Shown here one piece after another: positions 41,433-48,377 of a stretch of 48,391 nucleotides of DNA. The notes beneath the pieces are model-generated. The model worked only from the letters and a program-made list of their open reading frames with translations. It was not told the origin of the DNA and did not search any database. A program made the translations under genes and the position numbers. Position 1 is the stretch's first letter; every line of letters begins with the position of its first letter. Source of the stretch: Alterluteimonas quercicellularis (GTDB lineage: Bacteria; Pseudomonadota; Gammaproteobacteria; Xanthomonadales; Xanthomonadaceae); the NCBI RefSeq assembly GCF_021191635.1, contig NZ_JAIWPR010000051.1:1-48391 (forward strand), in the 5' to 3' direction.

Positions 41433-43514
41433 ATGTCCCTGCCCAAGTACATCCCGCGGCGCCTGCTGGCGGCCGTCCTGGCGGGCGGGCTGGCGTGCGC
41501 CGCGCACGCCGAAGCGGTCTCCCCACGCCGGCTGCTGGAAGTGGCCGACATCGGCGGCCCGACGCTGTCCCCGGACGGCCGCCGCGTGGCGTTCCGCGTC
41601 GAGCAGGCCTCGGTGGAGCGCAACACCTACGACACCGCCTGGTACGTGCAGGGCCTGGACGACGCCTCGCCCCGGCGCGTCGCTGACGGCGGGATCGCGC
41701 TGCGCGACTCGGCGGGCGGTGCGCTGCCGGCCGCCGCGGTCTGGTCCCCCGACGGGCGCTGGATCCACTACCGCGCGCTGGTCGACGGCAGGATCGAGGT
41801 GTGGCGGGTGGCGGCGGACGGATCGGGTGCAGGACCGGTCACGCACGACCCCGCGGACGTGCGCGACTTCTCGCTGGCCGAGGACGGGCGCGTGCTCCGC
41901 TACAGCGTCGGCGCGACGCGCGAGGAAGTCCTGGCGGCGGAACAGGCCGAGTACGACCGGGGGATCCGGATCGACGAGACGGTCCCGATCGGCCAGGGGC
42001 TGTTCCGCTCCGGCAACGTCGAGGGGCGCCTGGCGACGCAGCGTTTCGGGACGGTCTGGTTCGATCGCGGCCCGCTGCTGGCCGAGATGCCCGACCGCTG
42101 GATCGAGCTCGACCTCGCGACCGGCGCGAAGCGGGCGCTGGACGGGCCGCCGGCGAGCGGCGAGCCGGTGCCGGCAGGCGCGGACCGCGCCGATGGCGAT
42201 CCCTGGAAGCGGGCGCGCGAGCCCGGGGGCGAGCGGATCGCGCTGCTGACGCGCATCGGCGACGGCACCGGCCAGATGTTCCGGCCCGACGTGCGGCTGT
42301 CGGTGCTGTCCGGTCCGCAGGCGCGCCGGGCCGTCGATTGCGCAGCGGCAGCGTGCACCGGCCAGGCCATGACCGGCATCCAGTGGCGTCCCGGCCACGA
42401 CGAGGTGGTGTTCACCGTCACCGATCCCGGCCTGGGCCTGGCGCAGTCGCTGCATCGCTGGAACGTGGCGAGCGGCGAGGTGCATCCGGTCGTGCGGTCG
42501 CGCGGATCGATGAGCGGCGGGCGCGACACGTCGTCGAGCTGCGGCCTCTCGGCCGAGGCGCTGGTGTGCGTGACGGCGGAAGCCGATCGCCCGCCGCGGC
42601 TGGAACGCATCGACCTGGACACCGGGGCGCGCCGCGTCCTGTTCGATCCCAACGACGTGCTCGCCCGGGACATCGCGCGGACCGTGCCGGCGCGCCTGCT
42701 GCAATGGACCGACGCCGGCGGGACGCGTTACACCGGCCAGTTCTACCCGGCCCGCAGCGCGGGCGACGCGCCGGCGCCCCTGTTCGTCACCTACTACAGC
42801 TGCCCGGGCTTCGTGCGCGGCGGGGTCGGCGACGAGTGGCCGCTGGTCTCGCTGGCGCAGGCCGGCATCTCGGCGCTGTGCATCAACCAGCGGCCCGGCT
42901 ACACCCTGGACGCGATCGAGCGGCACGGGCAGGGCCTGGCCGCGGTCGGGAGCGCGATCGACCTGCTGGCCTCGGAAGGCGAGGTCGATCGCGCGCGCGT
43001 GGGCATGGGCGGCCTGAGCTTCGGCGGCGCGGTGACCCTGTGGACGGCGACCGAATCCGACCTGCTCGCCGCCGCGTCGGTCGCCAACCCGGTGGTGTCG
43101 CCGTACTACTACCTGATCGGCAGCATGAAGGGCGACGTGTTCCTCGACGGGCTGCGGAGCATGTGGGGGCTGGGCGCGCCCGACGAGACGCCGGAGCGCT
43201 GGCGGGCGATCTCGCCGGTCTTCAAGCTGGACAGGCTGCGCGCGCCGATCCTGTTCCAGCACTCCGAGCAGGAGTACCTGTACGCGCTGGACTATGCGAT
43301 CCCGCTGATCCGCCAGGACCGGGCGGACCTGTACGTGTTCCCGAACGAGCCCCACCAGAAGTTCCAGCCCAGGCACAAGCTGGCGGTATACGAGAGGAAC
43401 CTCGACTGGTTCCGGTTCTGGCTGCAGGGGTTCGAGGATCCGGACCCGTCGAAGCAGGCGCAGTACGCGCGCTGGCGGCGGATGCAGGCGGCCATGGCGA
43501 CGCGCGCGCGGTAA
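41433..43514 (+). CDS. Atxe-type lasso-peptide isopeptidase (S9 fold), cassette 3
   Basis: A 693 aa secreted protein, paralog of the cassette-2 enzyme. It has a signal peptide (about 1-27, ending AHAEA), the signature SPRRLLEVADIGGPTLSPDG and RVAFRVEQASVERNTYDTAWYVQ, a beta-propeller, then a hydrolase domain with Ser529 in GMGGLSFGG, Glu612 or Glu614 in SEQEYL and His641 in NEPHQKF. The Ser-to-acid and acid-to-His spacings match cassette 2 within a residue. ATG 41433 was chosen for its strong GGAGAGAGG site 5 bases upstream; an earlier in-frame ATG at 41373 is unlikely. It should open the isopeptide ring of threaded peptides delivered by the adjacent receptor. No precursor or cyclase gene is near. 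Confidence 0.87.
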   Translation: MSLPKYIPRRLLAAVLAGGLACAAHAEAVSPRRLLEVADIGGPTLSPDGRRVAFRVEQASVERNTYDTAWYVQGLDDASPRRVADGGIALRDSAGGALPAAAVWSPDGRWIHYRALVDGRIEVWRVAADGSGAGPVTHDPADVRDFSLAEDGRVLRYSVGATREEVLAAEQAEYDRGIRIDETVPIGQGLFRSGNVEGRLATQRFGTVWFDRGPLLAEMPDRWIELDLATGAKRALDGPPASGEPVPAGADRADGDPWKRAREPGGERIALLTRIGDGTGQMFRPDVRLSVLSGPQARRAVDCAAAACTGQAMTGIQWRPGHDEVVFTVTDPGLGLAQSLHRWNVASGEVHPVVRSRGSMSGGRDTSSSCGLSAEALVCVTAEADRPPRLERIDLDTGARRVLFDPNDVLARDIARTVPARLLQWTDAGGTRYTGQFYPARSAGDAPAPLFVTYYSCPGFVRGGVGDEWPLVSLAQAGISALCINQRPGYTLDAIERHGQGLAAVGSAIDLLASEGEVDRARVGMGGLSFGGAVTLWTATESDLLAAASVANPVVSPYYYLIGSMKGDVFLDGLRSMWGLGAPDETPERWRAISPVFKLDRLRAPILFQHSEQEYLYALDYAIPLIRQDRADLYVFPNEPHQKFQPRHKLAVYERNLDWFRFWLQGFEDPDPSKQAQYARWRRMQAAMATRAR

Positions 43515-43585
43515 CGGCGGCGCCAGCGGTCGCACCGGAAAGCGGCGATCGCGTCTCGGTGTCACCGGCCCTGGCCGCCGACCCG

Positions 43586-43715
43586 TAGGAGCGCGCTCGC
43601 GCGACGGGCTCTCCCCGCGAATCCGGTCGCGCGCAAGCGCGCTCCTGCCATCGCGGGATCGCCGGCCGTCGCGCCGGTACCGAGGACCCGGTAGGAGTGC
43701 GCTCGCGCGCGATAG
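43586..43715. repeat. Cluster of three palindromic repeat arms
   Basis: TAGGAGCGCGCTCGCGCGA at 43586 and TCGCGCGCAAGCGCGCTCCTGCC ending at 43649 face each other around GGGCTCTCCCCGCGA. A further arm TAGGAGTGCGCTCGCGCGCGAT starts at 43692 and is again followed by AGGCTCTCCCCGCG. This fills most of the 240-base gap between two converging genes and probably acts as a bidirectional hairpin. Confidence 0.8.
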
Positions 43716-43754
43716 GCTCTCCCCGCGGACCAGTGCTTTGCGGCCCCGCGGCCG

Positions 43755-44237
43755 TCAGGCCCGCCAGTCGGCGTGCGGGTGCGCCGCGGCCGCGCCGGGC
43801 GGCGGCGCGGCGTCCATGCGCAGGCGCACCTTGCCGCCCGCGGCCCAGTGCAGGGTGCCGAGCTGGCCGAAGCGGCGCGCCAGGCGATCCAGTGTGGCCG
43901 TGTCCAGGCCCGGCACCAGCCAGCCCGGCTCCTGCCAGCCGCCGTCAGGCGCGCAGGCGCGGGTGCGCAGCGGCGCGGCCGCGGCCAGCGCGTCGAGCGC
44001 GGCGCGCAGCCGCCGGTCGGCGGCCGCGTTGCGCTGCGCATCCCACGGGGCCGAGCCCGGGTTGCAGGCGGTGATCACGCCGAAGCGCGCCAGCCCGGGC
44101 AGGGCCCGCAGCAGCGAGGGCGGCGGCGGGGCGCCGATCCGCAGCGCGCGCCAGCGGCCGCCCGCACGCACCGCGTAGCGCGCGCGCAGGTAGGCGTCGA
44201 ACAGTGTGGACGCACGCGTGTGGTCGTGGTCGCCCAT
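43755..44237 (-). CDS. DUF3293 domain-containing protein
   Basis: A 160 aa protein with the DUF3293 hallmark FGVITACNPGSAPWDAQRNAAADRRLRAALDAL in the middle, LFDAYLRARYAV near the start and GWLVPGLD later. The family is small and cytoplasmic, of unknown function, and common in xanthomonads. It is divergent from the aminotransferase gene, with 51 bases between starts, so the two share a promoter region. Confidence 0.85.
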   Translation of the reverse strand: MGDHDHTRASTLFDAYLRARYAVRAGGRWRALRIGAPPPPSLLRALPGLARFGVITACNPGSAPWDAQRNAAADRRLRAALDALAAAAPLRTRACAPDGGWQEPGWLVPGLDTATLDRLARRFGQLGTLHWAAGGKVRLRMDAAPPPGAAAAHPHADWRA

Positions 44238-44288
44238 GGCGGCGGGTACACTCCGGGGCCCATCCCGTCCTACAGGCTAGCAGTGGCG

Positions 44289-45437
44289 ATGCGACCCGAG
44301 AGCAAGCTGCCCAACGTCGGCACCACCATCTTCACCGTGATGTCGCAGCTGGCCGCCGAGCACGGCGCGGTCAACCTGGGGCAGGGCTTCCCGGACTTCG
44401 AAGTGCCGCCGCGGCTGGTGGAGGAACTGGACCGGGCCATGCGCGCCGGCCACAACCAGTACGCGCCGATGACCGGCGTGCCGGCGCTGCGCCAGGCCAT
44501 CGCCGCCAAGACCGCGCGGGTCTACGGCCACGTGCCCGATGCCGACGCCGAGGTCACGGTGACCAGCGGCGCGACCGAGGCGCTGTTCAACGCCATCCAC
44601 GCGGTGGTGCGCGCCGGCGACGAGGTGATCGTGCTCGACCCGGCCTACGACAGCTACGAGCCGGCGATCGACCTGGCCGGCGCCCGCGCGGTGCACGTGC
44701 CGCTGGACCCGCGCACCTTCGCCGCGGACTGGGACGCGGTGCGCGCCGCGGTCACTCCGCGCACGCGCATGCTGATCGTCAACTCGCCGCACAACCCCTC
44801 GGGCGCGACGTTCTCCGCCGGCGACATGGCGGCGCTGGAAGCCCTGCTGGACGGCACCGGCATCGTGCTGCTCTCCGACGAGGTCTACGAGCACATCGTC
44901 TTCGACGGCGCGCGCCACGAGTCGGTGCTGCGCTACCCGGCGCTGCGCGAGCGCGCCTTCGTGGTGTCGAGCTTCGGCAAGACCTACCACTGCACCGGCT
45001 GGAAGATCGGCTACTGCATCGCGCCGCCGCGCTTGAGCGCCGAGTTCCGCAAGGTGCACCAGTACAACGTCTTCTGCACCTTCGCCCCCGCCCAGCACGC
45101 CTTCGCGGCCATGCTCGAGGCCGAGCCCGCGCACTACGAGGGGCTGGGCGCGTTCTACCAGGCCAAGCGCGACGACTTCCGCGAGCAGCTGCTCGGCACC
45201 CGGCTGAAGCCGCTGCCGGTGCCCGGCGGCTACTTCCAGCTGGTCGACTACGCCGAGGTCAGCGATCTGGACGACGCCGCGTTCTGCCGCTGGCTGACCG
45301 TCGAACACGGCGTCGCGGCGATCCCGCTGTCGCCGTTCTACGCCGAGCCGCCGGCCGGCCAGCGCCTGGCCCGGCTGTGCTTCGCCAAGAACCCGGCCAC
45401 CCTGAACGCCGCGATCGAGCGATTGATGAAGCTCTAG
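44289..45437 (+). CDS. Methionine aminotransferase (YbdL-like, PLP class I)
   Basis: A 382 aa cytosolic aminotransferase. The PLP lysine is Lys231 in SSFGKTYHCTGWKIGYC. Other fold-type I motifs are NLGQGFPDFEVP, VTSGATEALFNA, NSPHNPSG and SDEVYEHIVFDG. The wording GKTYHCTGWK is typical of YbdL-like methionine/glutamine transaminases, which form 2-oxo acids such as KMTB in methionine salvage. The omega-amidase that would complete the pathway is at 47090, but separated by the peptide-P450 pair. ATG 44289 is used; an in-frame GTG at 44283 is possible. Stop TAG at 45435-45437. Confidence 0.9.
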   Translation: MRPESKLPNVGTTIFTVMSQLAAEHGAVNLGQGFPDFEVPPRLVEELDRAMRAGHNQYAPMTGVPALRQAIAAKTARVYGHVPDADAEVTVTSGATEALFNAIHAVVRAGDEVIVLDPAYDSYEPAIDLAGARAVHVPLDPRTFAADWDAVRAAVTPRTRMLIVNSPHNPSGATFSAGDMAALEALLDGTGIVLLSDEVYEHIVFDGARHESVLRYPALRERAFVVSSFGKTYHCTGWKIGYCIAPPRLSAEFRKVHQYNVFCTFAPAQHAFAAMLEAEPAHYEGLGAFYQAKRDDFREQLLGTRLKPLPVPGGYFQLVDYAEVSDLDDAAFCRWLTVEHGVAAIPLSPFYAEPPAGQRLARLCFAKNPATLNAAIERLMKL

Positions 45438-45532
45438 CGGCCTTGAAACCGGATCTTAACGCAGGGGTTGGTCTGATCGGCTTGCGGATTCGACGATACC
45501 GGTTGGTTCGGATCCGCGCATGCTGCGCGGTC

Positions 45533-45552
45533 TCGAGGCAACGCCGCCTCGA
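45533..45552 (+). promoter_or_regulatory. Hairpin in leader of peptide-P450 unit
   Basis: TCGAGGC and GCCTCGA form a perfect 7-base stem with a 6-base loop, 78 bases before the peptide ATG. There is no T-run after it, so it is not an obvious terminator; it could be an attenuation or stability element. Confidence 0.4.
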
Positions 45553-45616
45553 TTCCGTGGCTCGCGAGGGATCGCAGCCTTTCCAAGCCGCGTCCTCGCA
45601 TCACGTTCCAGTCGTC

Positions 45617-45621
45617 GGAGG
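45617..45621 (+). promoter_or_regulatory. Strong Shine-Dalgarno of peptide gene
   Basis: GGAGG with 8-base spacing to ATG 45630. This is the best ribosome site in the neighbourhood and is the main evidence that the short frame is translated, and from the first of its two tandem ATG codons. Confidence 0.7.
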
Positions 45622-45629
45622 ATGATTCC

Positions 45630-45734
45630 ATGATGAAGCGTGTGATGAAGCAAGCGGTCAGGTCGATGGCCAGGGCCGTCGGAGCGGAATCCAGGCCCCG
45701 GAAGTGGATCTGGCCGGCCTACTACAAGATCTGA
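45630..45734 (+). CDS. Candidate RiPP precursor peptide (34 aa) with aromatic C-terminus
   Basis: A short gene encoding 34 residues. Residues 1-25 are basic and helical-looking (MMKRVMKQAVRSMARAVGA, then ESRPRK), suitable as a leader. Residues 26-34 are WIWPAYYKI, with two Trp and two adjacent Tyr in nine residues, suitable as a core for oxidative aryl cross-linking. It has a strong Shine-Dalgarno sequence and is followed after 14 bases by a P450 gene on the same strand. Known P450-modified RiPPs (tryptorubin/atropopeptides, cihunamides, biarylitides, cittilin) have the same tiny-gene-plus-P450 arrangement and Trp/Tyr-rich cores. I do not recognise this core sequence. It may be a new family; that is inference. 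No protease or transporter gene is adjacent. Confidence 0.75.
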   Translation: MMKRVMKQAVRSMARAVGAESRPRKWIWPAYYKI

Positions 45735-45748
45735 TGTGACGAGGCGCC

Positions 45749-46945
45749 GTGCCGTCTTCGGGCGGCTCGGCGCTTCGGGTATCCCGACCGCTTCGGATCG
45801 TTCAGGTGATTCCGGACTGGCTTGGCGCGCTGTTCGGTGTCCCGCGGGCGCGAACCGACTGGCGGTTCATCCGGAATTCGCTGCGCCGATGCGAGCGCAT
45901 GCCCCTTTACCGGACGCTCGCGGGCAGCGTGGTGGTCTGCCGATCGGATTACGCGCGCAGGGCCCTGATCGACAGCGAAAGCGTGCTCGAGCACCTGCCC
46001 GCGTTCTGGCAGTTCCCCAATGGAGCGCCGATCCCCGAACCCGCTTGCGCCGAACTGAACCGGTGGGTCCATCATTCGCTCGACCGCCACGACGCCGCCG
46101 AGGCGGCGGAGATCGCGGTGAGTCGCATCGCCGCGTCGTCCGGAGATCTGCACCGGGCCTGCCTATTGGCGGTCACCGAATCCGCGGGCTCCATCCTGCG
46201 CACCGATGTCGACCACGCATTGCGCGCACTCGTCCGGTCCTACGTCGGCGAACTGTTCCATACGGTCGTCGTCGGCACCCGGCGGCGCGAGCACGAGCTG
46301 CGTGCTCGTGCGCTGGCGCGGAAGGTGGCGCCGCTGCTGGCCGCCCATCGCGACGCGTTGCCCGGGGTGCTTGCCGAGGACGGGGCGCTCAGCGGGGCCG
46401 AGCGGGGAGAGCTCTACCTGCGTGCGGTGACTGCGTTCGTGGGCGCGTCGGCCGTCGCCATGGCGTGGCTGATCTGCGCGTTGAGTGAAGACGACCTTGC
46501 GGAGGTCGACCTGTCCGGCGCTGCCCGCGAGCGCATCGAGCAGGGTCCGCCCGGCCCGGTCGCCATGGAGCTGCTGCGGTTGTGGCCGCCCGCCTGGCAG
46601 CATCGCAGGCGCGTCCTGCGGGACCACGCGATCGGTCCGTTGACCGCGCTTCGCGACGACGACCTGGTGATCCCCGTCGTGGCGCTGCATCGCCACCCTG
46701 CGGAATGGGCGAATCCGCGCGTCTTCGATCCCGATCGATGGCGGACCGATCCCAGGCCCGCAGCGTTCATGCCGTTCGCGCTCGGGCCGCGGGCCTGTGT
46801 GGGCGGACGCTACGAAATCCGCTGGCTCACCGAGGTGGCCGGCCACGTGCCGACGCTCAAGTCGCTACGGCTCGCCCGTCTTTCAAAGAAGCCCTGCGTC
46901 ACCGCCGTGTTCTCTCCGCCGCGCTGCGAGATCGCGCCAGGGTGA
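45749..46945 (+). CDS. Cytochrome P450, putative RiPP-modifying
   Basis: A 398 aa soluble P450. The haem-binding loop is FALGPRACVGG with ligand Cys350, the K-helix ExxR is Glu274-LL-Arg277 followed by WPPAWQHRRRV, and the meander is RVFDPDRW. The I-helix region (about 228-243, AFVGASAVAMAWL) lacks the usual acid-alcohol pair, and the C-helix WxxxR is WVHHS without Arg, so it is a divergent enzyme, possibly not a simple hydroxylase. The GTG start at 45749 has GAGG about 5 bases upstream and directly follows the peptide gene. No ferredoxin or reductase gene is near. The less GC-rich codons set the peptide-P450 unit apart from the flanking aminotransferase and amidase genes. Confidence 0.9.
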   Translation: MPSSGGSALRVSRPLRIVQVIPDWLGALFGVPRARTDWRFIRNSLRRCERMPLYRTLAGSVVVCRSDYARRALIDSESVLEHLPAFWQFPNGAPIPEPACAELNRWVHHSLDRHDAAEAAEIAVSRIAASSGDLHRACLLAVTESAGSILRTDVDHALRALVRSYVGELFHTVVVGTRRREHELRARALARKVAPLLAAHRDALPGVLAEDGALSGAERGELYLRAVTAFVGASAVAMAWLICALSEDDLAEVDLSGAARERIEQGPPGPVAMELLRLWPPAWQHRRRVLRDHAIGPLTALRDDDLVIPVVALHRHPAEWANPRVFDPDRWRTDPRPAAFMPFALGPRACVGGRYEIRWLTEVAGHVPTLKSLRLARLSKKPCVTAVFSPPRCEIAPG

Positions 46946-47089
46946 AGCGCCGGTACGGCCCGCAGGGTGCCTTCCGGCGGAGCGCCGCGGTATGGTATCC
47001 GCAGTCGCCGGCACCGCGTTCGAGCGGGTGAGCAGTGGCCGCCTTTCGGTGGGCGCTGGCCGGCACCTCATCGAGTCAGGAGCAGATGG

Positions 47090-47920
47090 ATGCAGGATCT
47101 CCGCATCTCCACCGTCCAGGGCGCCACGCTGTGGCACGACCCCGCCGGCAACCGCGACTACTACCGCGAGCTGATCGCGCCGCTGCACGGCACCACCGAC
47201 GTGGTGGTGCTGCCGGAGACCTTCACCAGCGGCTTCAGCAACGACGCCATCGACCGCGCCGAGGGCATGGACGGCCCCACCGTGGCCTGGATGCGCGAGC
47301 AGGCCGCCGCGCTGGACGCGGCGGTGACCGGCAGCGTGCAGCTGCGCACCCCGGAGGGCGTGTTCAACCGCATGCTGTGGGCCACCCCGGACGGCGCGCT
47401 GGCGCACTACGACAAGCGCCACCTGTTCCGCTACGCCGGCGAGCACAAGCGCTACGCCGCCGGGCGCGAGCGCCTGAGCGTGGACTGGCGCGGCTGGCGG
47501 ATCAACCTGCAGGTCTGCTACGACCTGCGCTTCCCGGTGTTCTGCCGCAACCGCTACGACGCGGAGCGGCCGGGGCAGCTGGACTTCGACCTGCAGGTGT
47601 TCGTGGCCAACTGGCCGGCGGCGCGCGCCTACGCCTGGAAGACGCTGCTGCGCGCGCGCGCCATCGAGAACCTGTGCTACGTGGCCGGGGTCAACCGCGT
47701 CGGCCGCGACGGCAACGACCTGGACTACGCCGGCGACAGCGTGGTGCTGGACTTCGCCGGCAAGCCGCTGGCCGAGTCGGCCGACCACGAGGTGGTCAGC
47801 ACCACCACGCTGCGGGCCGAGGCCCTGGAGTCCTTCCGCGAGCACTTCCCGGCCATGCTCGACGCCGACCGCTTCGCGCTCGACGGCCTGCCCGGCGGCC
47901 GGGCGTTGCCCCCGCGTTGA
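47090..47920 (+). CDS. Omega-amidase / nitrilase-superfamily amidohydrolase (YafV-like)
   Basis: A 276 aa carbon-nitrogen hydrolase with the nitrilase triad Glu43 (LPETFTSGF), Lys109 (HYDKRHLF) and Cys143 (QVCYDLRFPVF). The pattern and length fit omega-amidase, which hydrolyses 2-oxoglutaramate/2-oxosuccinamate left by glutamine transaminases, so it belongs functionally with the methionine aminotransferase upstream. ATG 47090 follows AGGAG (47079-47083) with 6-base spacing. In relatives the two genes tend, as I recall, to lie close together; here a ~1.6 kb peptide-P450 unit separates them. Confidence 0.9.
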   Translation: MQDLRISTVQGATLWHDPAGNRDYYRELIAPLHGTTDVVVLPETFTSGFSNDAIDRAEGMDGPTVAWMREQAAALDAAVTGSVQLRTPEGVFNRMLWATPDGALAHYDKRHLFRYAGEHKRYAAGRERLSVDWRGWRINLQVCYDLRFPVFCRNRYDAERPGQLDFDLQVFVANWPAARAYAWKTLLRARAIENLCYVAGVNRVGRDGNDLDYAGDSVVLDFAGKPLAESADHEVVSTTTLRAEALESFREHFPAMLDADRFALDGLPGGRALPPR

Positions 47921-47968
47921 CGCCGAGCGCGCTGTAGTGGCCGCGCATCCCTCTGCAGGAGTCGCGTC

Positions 47969-48256
47969 ATGGGACAGTTCGCGCCGCGCGTGCATACCGA
48001 ACCCGGCGACATCGCCCGGCTGGAGGCGCTGATCGGGGCGCTGGACGACGAGGCCGTGGTCGAGATCGAGCTGGAGGACGGCGCCCGGGTGAACGGCGTG
48101 GTCTCGGTGCGGCCAACGGTGCAGACCTTCCGCGACCCGGAGGGGCGCGAGGGCAGCAACGGCGTGGTCCGCATCGACGACATCCTGGAACCGGGCCGCT
48201 CGCACACGCTGTGGCTGGATACGATCCGCCGGGTGCGGCGCCTGGGCACTGCGTAG
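47969..48256 (+). CDS. DUF3247 family protein
   Basis: A 95 aa acidic protein (MGQFAPRVHTEPGDIARLEA; VRPTVQTFRDPEGREGSNG; LWLDTIRRVRRLG). It matches the small DUF3247 family found mainly in Xanthomonadaceae, thought to have an Sm-like beta fold; function unknown. CAGGAGTC precedes the ATG. It lies 48 bases after the omega-amidase and may be co-transcribed. Confidence 0.88.
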   Translation: MGQFAPRVHTEPGDIARLEALIGALDDEAVVEIELEDGARVNGVVSVRPTVQTFRDPEGREGSNGVVRIDDILEPGRSHTLWLDTIRRVRRLGTA

Positions 48257-48268
48257 CGGGGGGCTGGC

Positions 48269-48377
48269 GTCGCGCGCGAGCGCGCTCCTGCGCGGCGGAG
48301 CGGTCGTTGCTCCTGTAGGAGCGCGCTTGCGCGCGATGCGGGCCGCGGGGAAAGCCCGTCGCGCGAGCGCGCTCCTA
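48269..48377. repeat. Cluster of palindromic repeat arms
   Basis: GTCGCGCGCGAGCGCGCTCCTGCG starts at 48269. TAGGAGCGCGCTTGCGCGCGATG at 48316 faces GTCGCGCGAGCGCGCTCCTA ending at 48377 across GCGGGGAAAGCCC. It is the same repeat family as at 3099 and 43586, and two of the three sites keep a conserved inner segment (CTCCCCGCG or its complement). Confidence 0.8.

Noticed and set aside
45736..46488. Alternative 250-codon frame over the P450
   Set aside because: Arg/Pro-rich shadow; the P450 frame contains the haem Cys and ExxR motifs.
46946..47089. Possible riboswitch upstream of the omega-amidase
   Set aside because: Several short GC hairpins but no match to a SAM/SAH riboswitch core that I can recognise.
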